DNA of 64,000 nt from Actinoplanes solisilvae (GCF_003999975.1 NZ_RJAC01000003.1:1-64000); one strand, 5' to 3'; counted from the stretch's first letter, positions 33,356-43,421 are shown. The notes: a model not told the origin generated them from the letters alone. Numbers and translations are program-made.

Positions 33356-35461
33356 GGCCGGTTGGCCGGCCGGTGGGTGCCGTGGCTGGTGATCGGCTTG
33401 TGGCTGGCGCTGGCGGCGGTCATGGTGCCGCTGAGCGGAAAGTTGAGCTCGGTCACCACCGACAGGGCCGTGGACCTCCTGCCGGCCAGCGCCGAGTCCA
33501 CCAAGGTGGCGGTGCTGGAGGACCTTCTGCCCGGCGGTGAGGACAACACGTTCGTCTTCGTGTACCACCGCGCCGGCGTCATGACCGACGCCGACCGCGC
33601 GACGGTCGAGCGCCACTACAACACCCTTGCCAAGCGGTACCCGCCGAAGACGGCGGAGGCCGACGAGGAGGACGAGGGCCCGGCGACGAGACTTTCCACC
33701 GACGGCCAGGCGATGGTGTTCACCCTTGACGTGAGCACGACCTACGGCCCACCGGAGGACCTCGTCGGCCCGTTGCGTGACGCCGCGAAGGACCGCCCCG
33801 CCGGCCTGGAACTCGACGTGACCGGCCCGGCCGCGATCGACGGCGACCTGGACGCCATCTTCGACGGCATCGACCTGCAGGTCTTCCTCACCACCGTCAT
33901 CGTCGTCACGCTGCTGCTGATCCTCACCTACCGCAGCCCGGTGCTGTGGTTGATCCCGCTGATGGCCGTGGGCGCGGCCGCACTGACTGCGATGGCCTCC
34001 GTCTACCTGCTCGTCAAGGGCTTCGGCATCGTGGTCAACAACCAGAACTCGGCGCTGCTGACGATCCTGGTGTTCGGCGTCGGCACGGACTACGCGCTGC
34101 TGCTCATCGCTCGATATCGGGAGGCACTGCACCACCACGAGAACGTCCGGGTCGCGATGGTCCACGCGCTGCGCGGCGCGGCGCCGGCCATCGTCGCGTC
34201 CGCGGCCACCGTGGTCGCCGGCCTGCTCTGCCTGCTCGTCGCCGACCTGAACAGCACCAGCGGGCTGGGCCCGATCGGCGCGGCCGGCATCCTGTGCGCG
34301 CTCGTGGCCATGCTGACGCTGTTCCCGGCGGTGCTCGTGGTGCTCGGCAGGCGAATCTTCTGGCCGGCCATCCCGCGGTTCAGCACGGCCGCGCAGGACA
34401 AGCCGGGGCTGTGGGAACGGCTCGGCGCTACCATCAGCCGCCGCCGGTGGGTCGCCACGCTCGGCTCGCTCGGCATCCTCGGCGTGCTCGCCATCGGTCT
34501 GACGGGCAACACCGGCGCCCTGCGGGAGCAGGACCAGTTCCTGTCCGCACCGGAGTCCGTCACCGGCTTCACCGTCTTGCGCCAGCACTTCCCGGAACTC
34601 GGCGGCCAGCCGATGACGATCTACACGCGGCCGGCGTACCAGTTGCGGGTGCTCAACGTCGTCAAGGGCACCCCCGGCGTGGCCCAGGCCGTCCCGGGTG
34701 AGACCAAGGGTGGCTGGGCCGACATCTCCGTGTTCCCGACCGACGCGCCGGACACCGCCGCGGAGTACGACACGATCAAGCGGGTACGCACCGCCGTGCA
34801 CGCGGTGAACGGGGCAGAGGCGATCGTCGGCGGGCCGAGCGCGGAGAACCTCGACACCGAGGTGACCACCAGCCGCGACGAGAAGCGGGTGATCCCGCTG
34901 GTGCTCGCCGTCGTCCTGATCATCCTCGGGCTGCTGCTGCGCGCGATCGTGGCCCCGCTGATCCTGATGGCCACCGTGATCGTCTCGTTCGCGGCGGCCT
35001 TCGGCGGCAGCGTGTTCGTCTTCGACACGATCCTCGGATTCAAAGGTATCGACTATTCGGTGCCGCTGCTGGCATTCCTGTTCCTGGTGGCACTCGGCGT
35101 CGACTACAACATTTTCCTGGCCAGCCGGGCCCGGGAGGAGACCGTGCGCCTCGGCACCCGGGAGGGCATGCTGAAGGCCCTGTCGGCCACCGGCGGCGTC
35201 ATCACCTCGGCCGGGCTGGTCCTGGCGGCCACGTTCGCAGTCCTCGCCACACTTCCGCTGGTGATGCTGATCGAGGTCGGGTTCCTGGTCGCCTTCGGCG
35301 TGCTGCTCGACGCCCTGCTGGTGCGCTCGGTCCTGGTGCCCGCCCTCACCCTGCTGATCGGCCGGCGGATCTGGTGGCCGAGCCGGCTGTCCCGGCCGGT
35401 GGAGCCGCCGGACCGTCAACAACCGTTCGTGGACGATGAGGAGCCCGCGCTGCAACGCTGA
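33317..35461 (+). CDS. MMPL-family RND transporter
   Basis: A 714-residue MMPL/RND membrane protein with about 12 helices in two halves. The first half has an extracytoplasmic domain (residues 40-180) and the signature FGVGTDYALLLIARYREAL. The second has LFLVALGVDYNIFLASRARE EV-like and a helix-rich end. MMPL proteins export lipids, siderophores or drugs. ATG 33317 follows AGGAGG by 6 bp; a TTG three bases upstream is also open. The terminator at 35480 ends the unit. Its promoter region is duplicated upstream in inverted form. Cargo unknown. Confidence 0.92.
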   Translation: MSVNAAPPRKAPPGRLAGRWVPWLVIGLWLALAAVMVPLSGKLSSVTTDRAVDLLPASAESTKVAVLEDLLPGGEDNTFVFVYHRAGVMTDADRATVERHYNTLAKRYPPKTAEADEEDEGPATRLSTDGQAMVFTLDVSTTYGPPEDLVGPLRDAAKDRPAGLELDVTGPAAIDGDLDAIFDGIDLQVFLTTVIVVTLLLILTYRSPVLWLIPLMAVGAAALTAMASVYLLVKGFGIVVNNQNSALLTILVFGVGTDYALLLIARYREALHHHENVRVAMVHALRGAAPAIVASAATVVAGLLCLLVADLNSTSGLGPIGAAGILCALVAMLTLFPAVLVVLGRRIFWPAIPRFSTAAQDKPGLWERLGATISRRRWVATLGSLGILGVLAIGLTGNTGALREQDQFLSAPESVTGFTVLRQHFPELGGQPMTIYTRPAYQLRVLNVVKGTPGVAQAVPGETKGGWADISVFPTDAPDTAAEYDTIKRVRTAVHAVNGAEAIVGGPSAENLDTEVTTSRDEKRVIPLVLAVVLIILGLLLRAIVAPLILMATVIVSFAAAFGGSVFVFDTILGFKGIDYSVPLLAFLFLVALGVDYNIFLASRAREETVRLGTREGMLKALSATGGVITSAGLVLAATFAVLATLPLVMLIEVGFLVAFGVLLDALLVRSVLVPALTLLIGRRIWWPSRLSRPVEPPDRQQPFVDDEEPALQR

Positions 35462-35479
35462 GCGCGGCGGCACGGACGA

Positions 35480-35516
35480 GATCCGGGACGGGGACCCAGG
35501 CCCGTCCCGGATCTTT
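35480..35516 (+). terminator. Terminator of the MMPL gene
   Basis: GATCCGGGACGGG pairs exactly with CCCGTCCCGGATC (13 bp), followed by TTT. 19 bp after the stop codon. Confidence 0.8.
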
Positions 35517-36099
35517 CATGGGCCCGACCGGTCGCCACCCAACGCATCACCTCCCGCCCACCCCGGGCGGCGGTGATCACCACGTTCTGAATCAGGACCC
35601 GCTGCAACACCCGACCTCCGGCAATTGCGCCGGCCCCGCGCGTACGGTTTACGCCGGGATTCCGGCGGATCTTCGTAGTCAGTTCGCACTCAACAGCTCT
35701 TGTGCCTTCTCTCGGTGTCCGACTCCTGTCGGGGATTCCTGGTTGAGCAGGGCGTTCAAGGTTGGAGTGATTGAATCTCGACGTGACTGGTCTCCTTGTC
35801 GATCACGGCGAACGTCGATGCATTACATCCTCCTATGTGGATGATCACGACACCGCCATGACACGAACGCCGGTACGGTGATCTTCGCCTGGGTTCGCCG
35901 GTCCTGTCCGGGGCCGGTGATTCCATGATCGTGGTTGCTCGTGAGGTTCGGAAGTTGGCTGCGGGTGTCCCGGGTTGTCCGCAGTAGTCTCGGCCCTGGT
36001 TGATCCGCCTGTCGGCGGGTCGGGAACGGCCGTGATCGTCAGGCGGGGATCACGGCCCGGTGCACGCGTGCCCGGCGCCTGCTGCAGCATGATGGTCTG
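35517..36099. other. Intergenic region, no supported gene
   Basis: About 580 bp with falling GC in the middle. Short open frames on both strands have no recognisable motif. The last 60 bp probably hold the promoter of the SEC-C protein gene. Confidence 0.35.
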
Positions 36100-37155
36100 A
36101 TGCCGGTGAACCACCAGTCCGAGGTTGAACGTGTCGAACGGCAGCTTGCGTCGGCGATGGCCGCGCGTCCGCGTGACGACGGCGCCTACCTGGCCGCGTT
36201 GCAGGACGCTGTCGCGCTCACCCGTACCGACATGGACGCTGCCGAGGTGTTCTACCTCCCGGAACTGCTCGACGATCTGGCGCAGGCCTACGCCGATACC
36301 GGCCGGTTCGACGAGGCGTTGCTGACGATCCGCGAGGCTGTGGACGCCGGCTTGGAGGGGCAGCCCGACAGCCGATGCCGGATCGCGGAAATCTTGATGC
36401 GGGCCGGACGCGTCGGCGACGCCGAACCGATCTGGACCCAGGTCAGGGCCGAAACCCCCGGCGACGTGTGGCTGTTCAACAACGCCGGCCTCGAGTACGC
36501 CGCTGTCGGTGACCACGCCACCGCCCTGGCCTGGCTGACCGACGGGATGCGTATCGCTCTGGACAGCGGCGACCCCGAACGGCTCATCCCTCAGCTCATC
36601 GACCTGCGCCGGACGAGTATGACCCAGCTGAACATGGAAGCCGATGACCTGCAGGCCCGTGCGGCGGACTTCCACTCCGAACGGGAACGCGATTCCCGGC
36701 AGCGGATCCTGCGTACCGCGGCACCGGCGGCCGTGGCCAACTATCGCGCCGCAGCTGTCCCGATGCCGGTGGCGTGGTCGTGGTTCCCCGCCGACGAGTA
36801 CGACGAAGCGCTCGCCCGATGGCCGGTGCTGACCGAACCCGGCGAGGCGGCTGCCGGCGGGCGATCGCATGCCGAGTACTGCCGGGCCATGCAGGTCAAA
36901 CTCGCCGAGGCCACCGAGGCCGGGATGGCCCGGGTCAGCATCGCCCCGATCCGGGTCGGCGCCTTGCTGGCCTGGTGCGCCGAACGCGGCGAGAACCCCG
37001 GCGAGGCTCGGGCCGCCTACGCTGCCGACCTTGCCCGGACCCGTCCCGAGCAGCTGATCTCCTGGCCGCCGGGACGTAACGAGCCATGCTGGTGCGGTTC
37101 GGCCCGCAAGTACAAGAAGTGCTGCGGCGCACCCCGGACCGGCAACCATGGCTGA
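36100..37155 (+). CDS. TPR-like protein with C-terminal SEC-C zinc motif
   Basis: A 351-residue cytosolic protein. Residues 50-180 form TPR-like helical repeats (LDDLAQAYADTGRFDEALLT, ILMRAGRVGDAEPIW, NNAGLEYAAVGDHATALAWL). The end is a SEC-C zinc-binding motif, GRNEPCWCGSARKYKKCCG, as in SecA tails and many partner-binding proteins. The next gene overlaps by 8 bp, implying coupled expression. Role unknown; SEC-C proteins often bind ribosomes or partner enzymes. Confidence 0.9.
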   Translation: MPVNHQSEVERVERQLASAMAARPRDDGAYLAALQDAVALTRTDMDAAEVFYLPELLDDLAQAYADTGRFDEALLTIREAVDAGLEGQPDSRCRIAEILMRAGRVGDAEPIWTQVRAETPGDVWLFNNAGLEYAAVGDHATALAWLTDGMRIALDSGDPERLIPQLIDLRRTSMTQLNMEADDLQARAADFHSERERDSRQRILRTAAPAAVANYRAAAVPMPVAWSWFPADEYDEALARWPVLTEPGEAAAGGRSHAEYCRAMQVKLAEATEAGMARVSIAPIRVGALLAWCAERGENPGEARAAYAADLARTRPEQLISWPPGRNEPCWCGSARKYKKCCGAPRTGNHG

Positions 37156-37776
37156 ACCCGCCGATGCTCTCGTCGTGGAGGCGGCGCTGGCCGACCTGGC
37201 CCGCATCGACGCGGACAAGGCCGCCGCGGCTCGGGCCGGTTTCGACTCGTTGACCTGGGGCGAAGGGCTCGCCGCTGTCACCGGGCATGCTCTGGCCGAC
37301 TTCCTGTGGTACCAGCTGCCGACGAAATGGATGTGCGACCTCGACGAGAAACAGCAGGTCGCTGCTGCTCTCGGCGAGCTGTTCCACCGGTTGGGCCGCA
37401 CCCGGTACGCCGACATGTGCGGCTCGGCCGCCACTGCCGACATCCTGGCCGTCTACGAACACGACGGCGGCACGGCCGGATTCAAGGCCTACCGGTCCGC
37501 GCTGGCGGCCACCGGACTGCAACCACCCGACCTGCCCGGCGTGCTCGAGTGGGGATCGGTCATGGGCAGCGACGAGGCCAGTGCCTACGCGTCGGCGTCG
37601 CTGGCGCTGGAACACGCCATCGACAACGGCGAGCTGCGACCCGGCCAGCCGGGCTGGCGCAAAGCCGCCGACCAGACCACTCGCGCCTTCCTAAACAGTT
37701 CCCGCGACGGCATACCCGGCAGGACGGGGATCAGATCCCGCTGTTGGAGCTTCTGTTGACCGGCATCAACTTGTAG
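37148..37776 (+). CDS. Hypothetical protein, probable 3' frameshift
   Basis: Begins ATG 37148 inside the upstream stop region. Residues 1-180 are helical and acidic (FLWYQLPTKWMCDLDEKQQV, GVLEWGSVMGSDEASAYA). The frame ends at 37759 with an odd tail (RTGIRSRCWSFC). A +1 shift near 37720 instead gives QDGDQIPLLELLLTGINL and a stop at 37774-37776, a more natural end. So one base may be missing or added, either in nature or in sequencing. No family recognised. It likely works with the SEC-C protein. Confidence 0.7.
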
Positions 37777-37782
37777 CTGACC

Positions 37783-37995
37783 GTGCAACCGGGCGACCGC
37801 GTCGATGTCCTGCTACACAGCTCGGACCGGCTCGGCTGGGTGGTCACGGAAGGTGAGCCGGACGGCGATGCCTACGCCGAAGCCGCGGCACTCATCCGGC
37901 GGCAGCCGTTCACCGTCAAGGAACCGCTGGGCGGCTCGGCCGGTGGCGACGAGACGCTCGCACGGCTCGCCCGATATGCCAACGGCGCACGGTGA
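37783..37995 (+). CDS. Small hypothetical protein
   Basis: A 70-residue protein from GTG 37783: VQPGDRVDVLLHSSDRLGWV then TEGEPDGDAYAEAAALIRR. Hydrophilic, no membrane segment. It starts 7 bp after the corrected stop of the preceding gene on the same strand, so it is probably the third gene of that unit. No family recognised. Confidence 0.55.
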   Translation: MQPGDRVDVLLHSSDRLGWVVTEGEPDGDAYAEAAALIRRQPFTVKEPLGGSAGGDETLARLARYANGAR

Positions 37996-38053
37996 TGACC
38001 CGCACCCGCCCTACACTTCGAACGAGCACATCACCGAGCGCGGAGGCGACGCG

Positions 38054-38680
38054 TTGATCATTTTTTTGAATGGCGGATCCAGCTCGGGAAAGACGTCCGT
38101 AGCGCAATGCCTCAAGCATATTCTGGGTCAATCCTGGCTCAGCTTCAGCATCGATGACTTCGTCAACGCACTTTCTCCGAAAATTTGGAACGAGCCCGGC
38201 GGACTGACGATCGGCGAGACGGGCGAGGTCGTCGTCGGAGACAGGTTCCGCGAGCTGGAGGCGGCGTGGTACGCAGGGCTGGCACGTATGGCCGAACGCG
38301 GTGCCGACCTCGTGGTGGACGACGTTCTGCTCGACGGAAGTACCGGTCAACGACGGGTCGCGGCGCACCTGGCCGGCATCGATGTCCTCTGGGCCGGACT
38401 GAAATGCGACGGCGCGGTCGCCGAACTCCGCGAGATTGCCCGAGGCGACCGTCAGCCCGGAATGGCCCGCCAGCAGAGCGAAAAGGCGCACGCCGGCGTC
38501 ACCTACGACATCCTCGTCGACGTGGTAGGGCGGGAGTCATACGACTGCGCCCAGCAGATCGCGGACCTCGCCCAGTCTTGTTCGAGGGACCGTCGCGCCG
38601 TTGCCGTGTCGTCGGCGCGGACCACGAAATTGCCCGATGACTTCCACGATCACGGTGGGAGGCGCACTGGATCACCATGA
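38054..38680 (+). CDS. Chloramphenicol phosphotransferase-like P-loop kinase
   Basis: A kinase of the CPT family with P-loop GGSSSGKTSVAQCL right at the start, catalytic Asp region FSIDDFVNAL, LVVDDVLLDGSTGQRR and YDILVDVVGRESYDC. CPT enzymes phosphorylate chloramphenicol or other small hydroxyl compounds. A TTG at 38054 follows GGAGG at the right spacing; an in-frame ATG exists at 37976 but would add a non-conserved leader. The C-terminal 30 residues after QIADLAQSC are unusual for the family. Confidence 0.8.
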   Translation: MIIFLNGGSSSGKTSVAQCLKHILGQSWLSFSIDDFVNALSPKIWNEPGGLTIGETGEVVVGDRFRELEAAWYAGLARMAERGADLVVDDVLLDGSTGQRRVAAHLAGIDVLWAGLKCDGAVAELREIARGDRQPGMARQQSEKAHAGVTYDILVDVVGRESYDCAQQIADLAQSCSRDRRAVAVSSARTTKLPDDFHDHGGRRTGSP

Positions 38681-38803
38681 GCTGGCTGAACGGGACGAGG
38701 CGTTGTTCGACTACGACGAGTTCGGCGTCCCCGTCGAGGGCCAATCCGGCCGGGGGTTCCGCGCCGCGGACGGGCGGGGAGCGAGCTGCACGCCGCAGTG
38801 GGG

Positions 38804-39196
38804 TCAGCGGTCCAGCGGCTGGACGATCTGGATGGGGTTGCCGTCGGGGTCGGCGACCCAGGCGATCAGCAGCCGGTCCAGCCAGACGTGCGGACCCTTC
38901 AGGGCGGGCGCGCCCAGGCCGACGACGTGCTTGTAGGCTGCGGCGGTGTCGTCGGTCCAGAGAATGACAGCGATGTGCTGGCCGTCGGTGACCGGGTCGA
39001 GACCGTGGTCGTCCCGTGTGGAGTCCACCGACGAGAAGCCGATCTTGTAGCCGTCCAGGGCGAGGTCGACGTGGATCGGCGTCCCCTCGGTGGGCACCCG
39101 GAAGGTCTCGGTGAAGCCGAGTTTCCTGTAGAACCGGGTCACCCGAGTGACATCGTCGCTGAATAGGATCAGCTGAGGCTCTTGGAACATGGCCAT
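38804..39196 (-). CDS. VOC-family (glyoxalase/bleomycin-resistance) protein
   Basis: A 130-residue protein with the paired beta-alpha-beta-beta-beta units of the VOC fold: LILFSDDVTRVTRFYRKLGF and LLIAWVADPDGNPIQIVQPL. Metal-ligand type residues (His 43, Glu-like positions) are partly visible. May bind or modify a small molecule. ATG 39196 or 39190. Confidence 0.87.
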   Translation of the reverse strand: MAMFQEPQLILFSDDVTRVTRFYRKLGFTETFRVPTEGTPIHVDLALDGYKIGFSSVDSTRDDHGLDPVTDGQHIAVILWTDDTAAAYKHVVGLGAPALKGPHVWLDRLLIAWVADPDGNPIQIVQPLDR

Positions 39197-39204
39197 GGTG
39201 CGAC

Positions 39205-39375
39205 CTTAATGGAGTCGGCCCCACGGTCGAGCCGGTCACCGTCGACCGGTGACGCCGACACCAGCCGCGCCGCCGGATCCGGTCGCCCCACCAGCAGGGC
39301 GAGCAGCGCGATGCCGGCGACCACCAGCACGGCCGTGGCGATCAGCCGGGCGCGGTACCGCGCGGCGACCTGACC
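39205..39375 (-). pseudogene. Membrane-anchor fragment
   Basis: A minus-strand frame encodes RYRARLIATAVLVVAGIALL ALLVGRPDPAARLV then SASPVDGDRLDRGADSI, a single membrane helix and the first residues of an exported domain, then runs into the VOC gene start. It has no clear start codon and no continuation, so probably a remnant (CopC-like start is possible but unproven). Confidence 0.3.
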
Positions 39376-39494
39376 CTGACCAGCGAACAGTTACGGGCAG
39401 CCGAATATCGATCGTTGATCGGCCCCGGTTGGGGTTCACCCGTTCGCGCTGTCCGGCGCCGCCGGTCTGGAATCTGCTCCGAGGGAGTCCGACC

Positions 39495-42400
39495 TCAGGA
39501 GAGTTGTTCCATGAACGGGGCGACGTGTCGTTGGACCAGCACGAAGCCGAATCGCGCTGCGGTTCTCTGTGCTTCGGCCGCCATGGCGCGTGCCCTGCCG
39601 GGCACGGCTCCGTCGAGGGCCTCCGCATAGGCGAGCTGTGTGCGGGCAACGAACAGAGGCGCCCGCAGCCGGCGGTTGACGGTGAGGGCGAGTTCGTAGG
39701 CGGCGGCCGCCTCCTGCATCCGGCCAAGGGTTGCGAGCGTACGGCCCAGTCCGTAGGCGATGGAGCCCTCGGTGGTGGCGCCCGTGCTTGCGATCTGCTC
39801 CTGCCATCGGCTGAGGACTGGCAGGATCCGGGCGGCGGGCTCGGGCAGGGCAAGCGTATGGCAGACATCGGCCCACAGCATCAGGGCCGTAGACCAGAAC
39901 TGAGGTGCGCCGCCGTCTGAGGCGTCAAAAGCCTCGGCGAGCGCCCGGGCCTCCGTTTCTCTTCCGAGTTCGCACCATACGTAGGCGAGGGCGGCGTGGA
40001 AGACCAGCAGCCCCGGGTTCTCCTGAACGACCTGCTCGAGGGCATCGACCGTTTCGGCGAGGCGGTCCTGGGCTCGGCGGATCTGAAACATCTGGCCGGC
40101 GAAGCCGAAGAACGCCTCCGGTTGCCCGGTGGCGGCACCGAGCTCGAAGCCAGCCGTGGCGACGGACTCGGCCCCTTCCAGGTCGCCGTCCAGGAACAGG
40201 TGCAGAGAGTCGGTTTGAGAGGTGGTCCAGCGGACGAACGGTTCCGGGCTGTTCGCTGCGAAGGAGCCCAGAATCAGTTTCTCCCGGTCCATGGCGTCGC
40301 GATCACCGAGCTGGAGTTCGATCTCGTGCTGGGACATCGCGAGTATGCCGCGCAGCCGCGCGTCGCCGGTGGTTTCCGCGGCGGCGAGACCTTCGGGCAG
40401 CAATCGTGCCCGCTGCCTGAGGACGTCGGGAGCGCGCAGTGCGCTTTGGGCAAGGCTCACCACTTCCGCGATGACGCGGGCCTTACCAACTGCGCGGGCG
40501 AGCATCATTGCCCGGGTAGCCACAGGCTCGACCTGTTCATCGGGCGCTCCGTGCAGCTCGATGGCGAGAATCGCATGGAGGAGAGCACCGTCGGGCCCGC
40601 CGGGTCGTACCGCTATCGCCCGGCGCAGGATCGCGACCCGCTCGTCGTCGATCGACCCGAACACGCTGACGTCGCCGCGATTGTTGGCCAGCGCCGCACG
40701 GACGAGCAGATCGTCGTGGTGCAGCTCAAGAGCGAGGCGACCGGCGCCGAGAAGCGTTTCGCGATGCGCCGGGTCGCCGATCTGGCGTTGGGCGGTCCCG
40801 AGGCCGACCAGGATTTCGCAGCGCTGCGCCGGGTCATCGTCGAGAAGGAAGTCGAGGGCCTGGCGGTACCAGGTGACGGCTTCGTCCGGCGCGAGGTGGG
40901 AAAGCGCATAGTCGCCCGCCGACTGGGCGTACTGTGCGGCCTTTCCGTGGTTGTACGGGGTGACGGCGTGGATCCAGTGGTGAGCGATCTCGCCTGCACG
41001 TTCGCCCGGATCGGCACCGCATCGTCGCTCCAGCGCCACCGCGACCGCCTGATGGCCGAACGCGCGTACCGTCGGGCTGAGCTGCGTGTACAGGGCATGG
41101 GCGACGATGGCGTGAGTGAACGCGAAGCGGCCGCCGGCGTCGAGGATGAGCGCGTTGGCGACGGCGGGCCCGAGCCGTCCGAGCGTTTGGAGAGGGTCTT
41201 CGCCGAGCAGCTCGGAAAGCAGATCGAGTTCGAAGTCACGGCCGATGACCGAAGCCGTGTCGAGTGCCCTGCGGGTTTCGGGACCGAGTCGCTGGACGCG
41301 GCTGCTGACGACCTCGCGCACACTGGTGGGTAACCCGTGGATTCCCAGTCGGGTCGGAGCTGTCCAACGGCCGTCGGCGCGTTGCCTGATCGCTCCTGTC
41401 TCGCCGAGATGGCGCAGGATCTCGGTGACGAAGAACGGGTTGCCTTCGGTCTCGGCCCGCAGCAGGTCACGTAACACGAGTCCGTCGCGGTCCATCTCGT
41501 GGCCGGCTACGTCCTCCAGAAGACGGAGCAGCTCGCTGTCATCGAGTCCGTCCAACGCCAGCCGGGTGGTGCCGGGCTCACGATGAGTCGCGGACAGCAG
41601 TCCGGTCAGCGGATGTGACGCGTCGATGTCGGAGTCCCGAAACGTCGCGAGCACCAGAACCGGCGTGGCCAATGCCCTCTCGACCAGATGGCGCAGCAGG
41701 GTGAGCGTCTGCACGTCCGCCCAATGTAGATCGTCGAGTATCACCAGCGCGGGCTTTCCCCGCGCGGCGATGGCGTCGAGGACGCCGACGACCGAACTGT
41801 AGAGCGCGAAGCGTGCCGAGTCCGAATCGAGGTCTGCCGCTTCGGTTGCGCCCAGCAGCGGTGCGATCGCCAGCTGGTGGCCGGCGACGGCATCGGGCAT
41901 GTGCCGGTCGAGGCTCAGCAGCGCCTCGCGCCAAGGCTGATAGGGCACGGACAATTCCTGGTCGCAGCGCCCGTACAACACCGTGGCATCCCGGTGCGCC
42001 GAGGCTGCGAACACCGAACACAGCGTCGTCTTGCCGATCCCCGCTTCCCCGCTGACCAACGCGAGTCGACGCTGCTGCGAGGCGACGACCTGCTTCCATA
42101 GATGTTTGAGCACCGTACGTTCGTGCTCCCGGCCGGCGAACCCCAGGCCCGTCGGCATCGCCAACCGCTCCGGCAGGGGTAGTTCGCGATCAGCCTCCAG
42201 CCCGTCCGTGGCCTGGTCGACCGTGCCGATGAACTGATAACCGCGGCGGTGCACGGTCCGGATCAGGCGTTGTTCCTTGCCGGTGTCACCGATCGCCACC
42301 CGAACCGCACGAAGCACCGTGGTGACCGAGGCCTCGCTGACGAAGCGATCACCCCACACCGAGTCGAGGAGTTCCTCTTTGGACACCACTCGATCACGGT

Positions 42401-42548
42401 TCGTGATCAGATGAAAGAGGACGTTGAACGCTCGAGGCTCGAGCGGCACCCGCTTACCAGCGCACCGGAGCTCGAAGAGGCGGGGGTGAAGCTCGAACCC
42501 TGCGAAACGGTAGGACGCCCCGAGCACGAGCGCAATCGTACAGGTCAC
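39495..42548 (-). CDS. Large regulator: winged-helix (OmpR-type) + AAA ATPase + TPR
   Basis: A protein of about 1017 residues. The N-terminal winged helix (LEPRAFNVLFHLITNRDRVV to VHRRGYQFIG, about 35-110) is of the Trans_reg_C type found in CadC/SARP-like regulators. The ATPase domain has Walker A GEAGIGKTTLC and Walker B ALVILDDLHWADVQTL. Residues 500-1010 are TPR-like helices. It is an ATP-dependent transcription activator. Start is a GTG at 42548; a later GTG near 42527 is possible. It faces away from the type VII-like locus at 42747 and may control it or itself. A duplicate of its last part lies at 54978-55200. Confidence 0.87.
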   Translation of the reverse strand: MTCTIALVLGASYRFAGFELHPRLFELRCAGKRVPLEPRAFNVLFHLITNRDRVVSKEELLDSVWGDRFVSEASVTTVLRAVRVAIGDTGKEQRLIRTVHRRGYQFIGTVDQATDGLEADRELPLPERLAMPTGLGFAGREHERTVLKHLWKQVVASQQRRLALVSGEAGIGKTTLCSVFAASAHRDATVLYGRCDQELSVPYQPWREALLSLDRHMPDAVAGHQLAIAPLLGATEAADLDSDSARFALYSSVVGVLDAIAARGKPALVILDDLHWADVQTLTLLRHLVERALATPVLVLATFRDSDIDASHPLTGLLSATHREPGTTRLALDGLDDSELLRLLEDVAGHEMDRDGLVLRDLLRAETEGNPFFVTEILRHLGETGAIRQRADGRWTAPTRLGIHGLPTSVREVVSSRVQRLGPETRRALDTASVIGRDFELDLLSELLGEDPLQTLGRLGPAVANALILDAGGRFAFTHAIVAHALYTQLSPTVRAFGHQAVAVALERRCGADPGERAGEIAHHWIHAVTPYNHGKAAQYAQSAGDYALSHLAPDEAVTWYRQALDFLLDDDPAQRCEILVGLGTAQRQIGDPAHRETLLGAGRLALELHHDDLLVRAALANNRGDVSVFGSIDDERVAILRRAIAVRPGGPDGALLHAILAIELHGAPDEQVEPVATRAMMLARAVGKARVIAEVVSLAQSALRAPDVLRQRARLLPEGLAAAETTGDARLRGILAMSQHEIELQLGDRDAMDREKLILGSFAANSPEPFVRWTTSQTDSLHLFLDGDLEGAESVATAGFELGAATGQPEAFFGFAGQMFQIRRAQDRLAETVDALEQVVQENPGLLVFHAALAYVWCELGRETEARALAEAFDASDGGAPQFWSTALMLWADVCHTLALPEPAARILPVLSRWQEQIASTGATTEGSIAYGLGRTLATLGRMQEAAAAYELALTVNRRLRAPLFVARTQLAYAEALDGAVPGRARAMAAEAQRTAARFGFVLVQRHVAPFMEQLS

Positions 42549-42746
42549 TCGTCATGCGACGACCCGCGGAGAACTGTCCGATTGGAGTCGGAATGCATGG
42601 CGATCGTCAATATTTCGGTCCAAAACGCCTGTGGTGAGGTTTCCTCAGAGAATCCTCAGGCAATCGAAAAGTATCGGCACGGCCTTTCCCCGACGCTGGA
42701 GCGAGTTCTGGACTGTTGAGAATGAAGCTGAGGGAGCACCGTCGCA

Positions 42747-43421
42747 GTGAACAGGGGTCGAAGTCTCGCCGCGGATGGCGCTCATCCAACCCGGAACGTA
42801 CCGCAGCGTCCGCGTCCGGCGGCCCGGCGAAGGCACTCCGCTGTACCGGGCCAAACGGTTCGGCAGTGCAGCGCTGTCGCCTGCGCTCCGGCCGGGGATT
42901 CCAGCGCCGAGCGCGCCTACCTGGAGTTGGTCTCGCGCTACGGGGAGCCGATCCGTGCTTACCTGCTGCGACTGAGTCGCAACCACAATGTCGCCGACGA
43001 TGTGTACCAGGAGACACTGCTGAAGGCGTGGCGTCACCGGCACAGTCTGATCGGCAGGGAGGGGTCGGTCCGGAGCTGGTTGTACACGGTGGCTCACAAC
43101 GCGGCCGTTGACCTTATGCGCGCACGCCGGGCTCGTCCGGTTACCGGTGAGATCTGGGACAGCCTGCAACGTCCGGTCCCGGATCACGCGGATGCCGTCG
43201 TGACCACTGTCGCACTGATGCCCGCGTTGCGCCGGCTTTCGGCGGAGCAGCGCGTGGTGCTGTTCGAGTTGTATTACCGGCGCAGCACGGTGATCGAGGC
43301 AGCCCGTGTGATCGGCATACCTCCGGGCACGGTCAAGTCGCGGGCGCACTACGCGGTCCGGGCATTACGGGCCGAGTTGATGTCGTCACCGGTCGCACAC
43401 CACGAGATGGAGTCCCGGTGA
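42747..43421 (+). CDS. ECF-type RNA polymerase sigma factor
   Basis: About 224 residues from GTG 42747 (GAGGGAG 10 bp before). Region 2 is visible as YLLRLSRNHNVADDVYQETL LKAWRHR and SVRSWLYTVAHNAAVDLMRA, region 4 as RVVLFELYYRRSTVIEAARV and GIPPGTVKSRAHYAVRAL. The first 50 residues are poorly conserved and the true start may be later. Its stop overlaps the next start (GTGA), so it is coexpressed with the type VII-like genes and probably drives them. No anti-sigma factor is visible next to it. Confidence 0.9.
   Translation: MNRGRSLAADGAHPTRNVPQRPRPAARRRHSAVPGQTVRQCSAVACAPAGDSSAERAYLELVSRYGEPIRAYLLRLSRNHNVADDVYQETLLKAWRHRHSLIGREGSVRSWLYTVAHNAAVDLMRARRARPVTGEIWDSLQRPVPDHADAVVTTVALMPALRRLSAEQRVVLFELYYRRSTVIEAARVIGIPPGTVKSRAHYAVRALRAELMSSPVAHHEMESR

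Noticed and set aside
33320..35473. 717-codon minus-strand open frame opposite the MMPL gene
   Set aside because: Arises from the high GC codon bias of the MMPL gene; translation is rich in H, R, Q, D and E without motifs.
38681..38803. Small gene between the kinase and VOC genes
   Set aside because: Open frames on both strands, but none has a credible start, ribosome site or motif.
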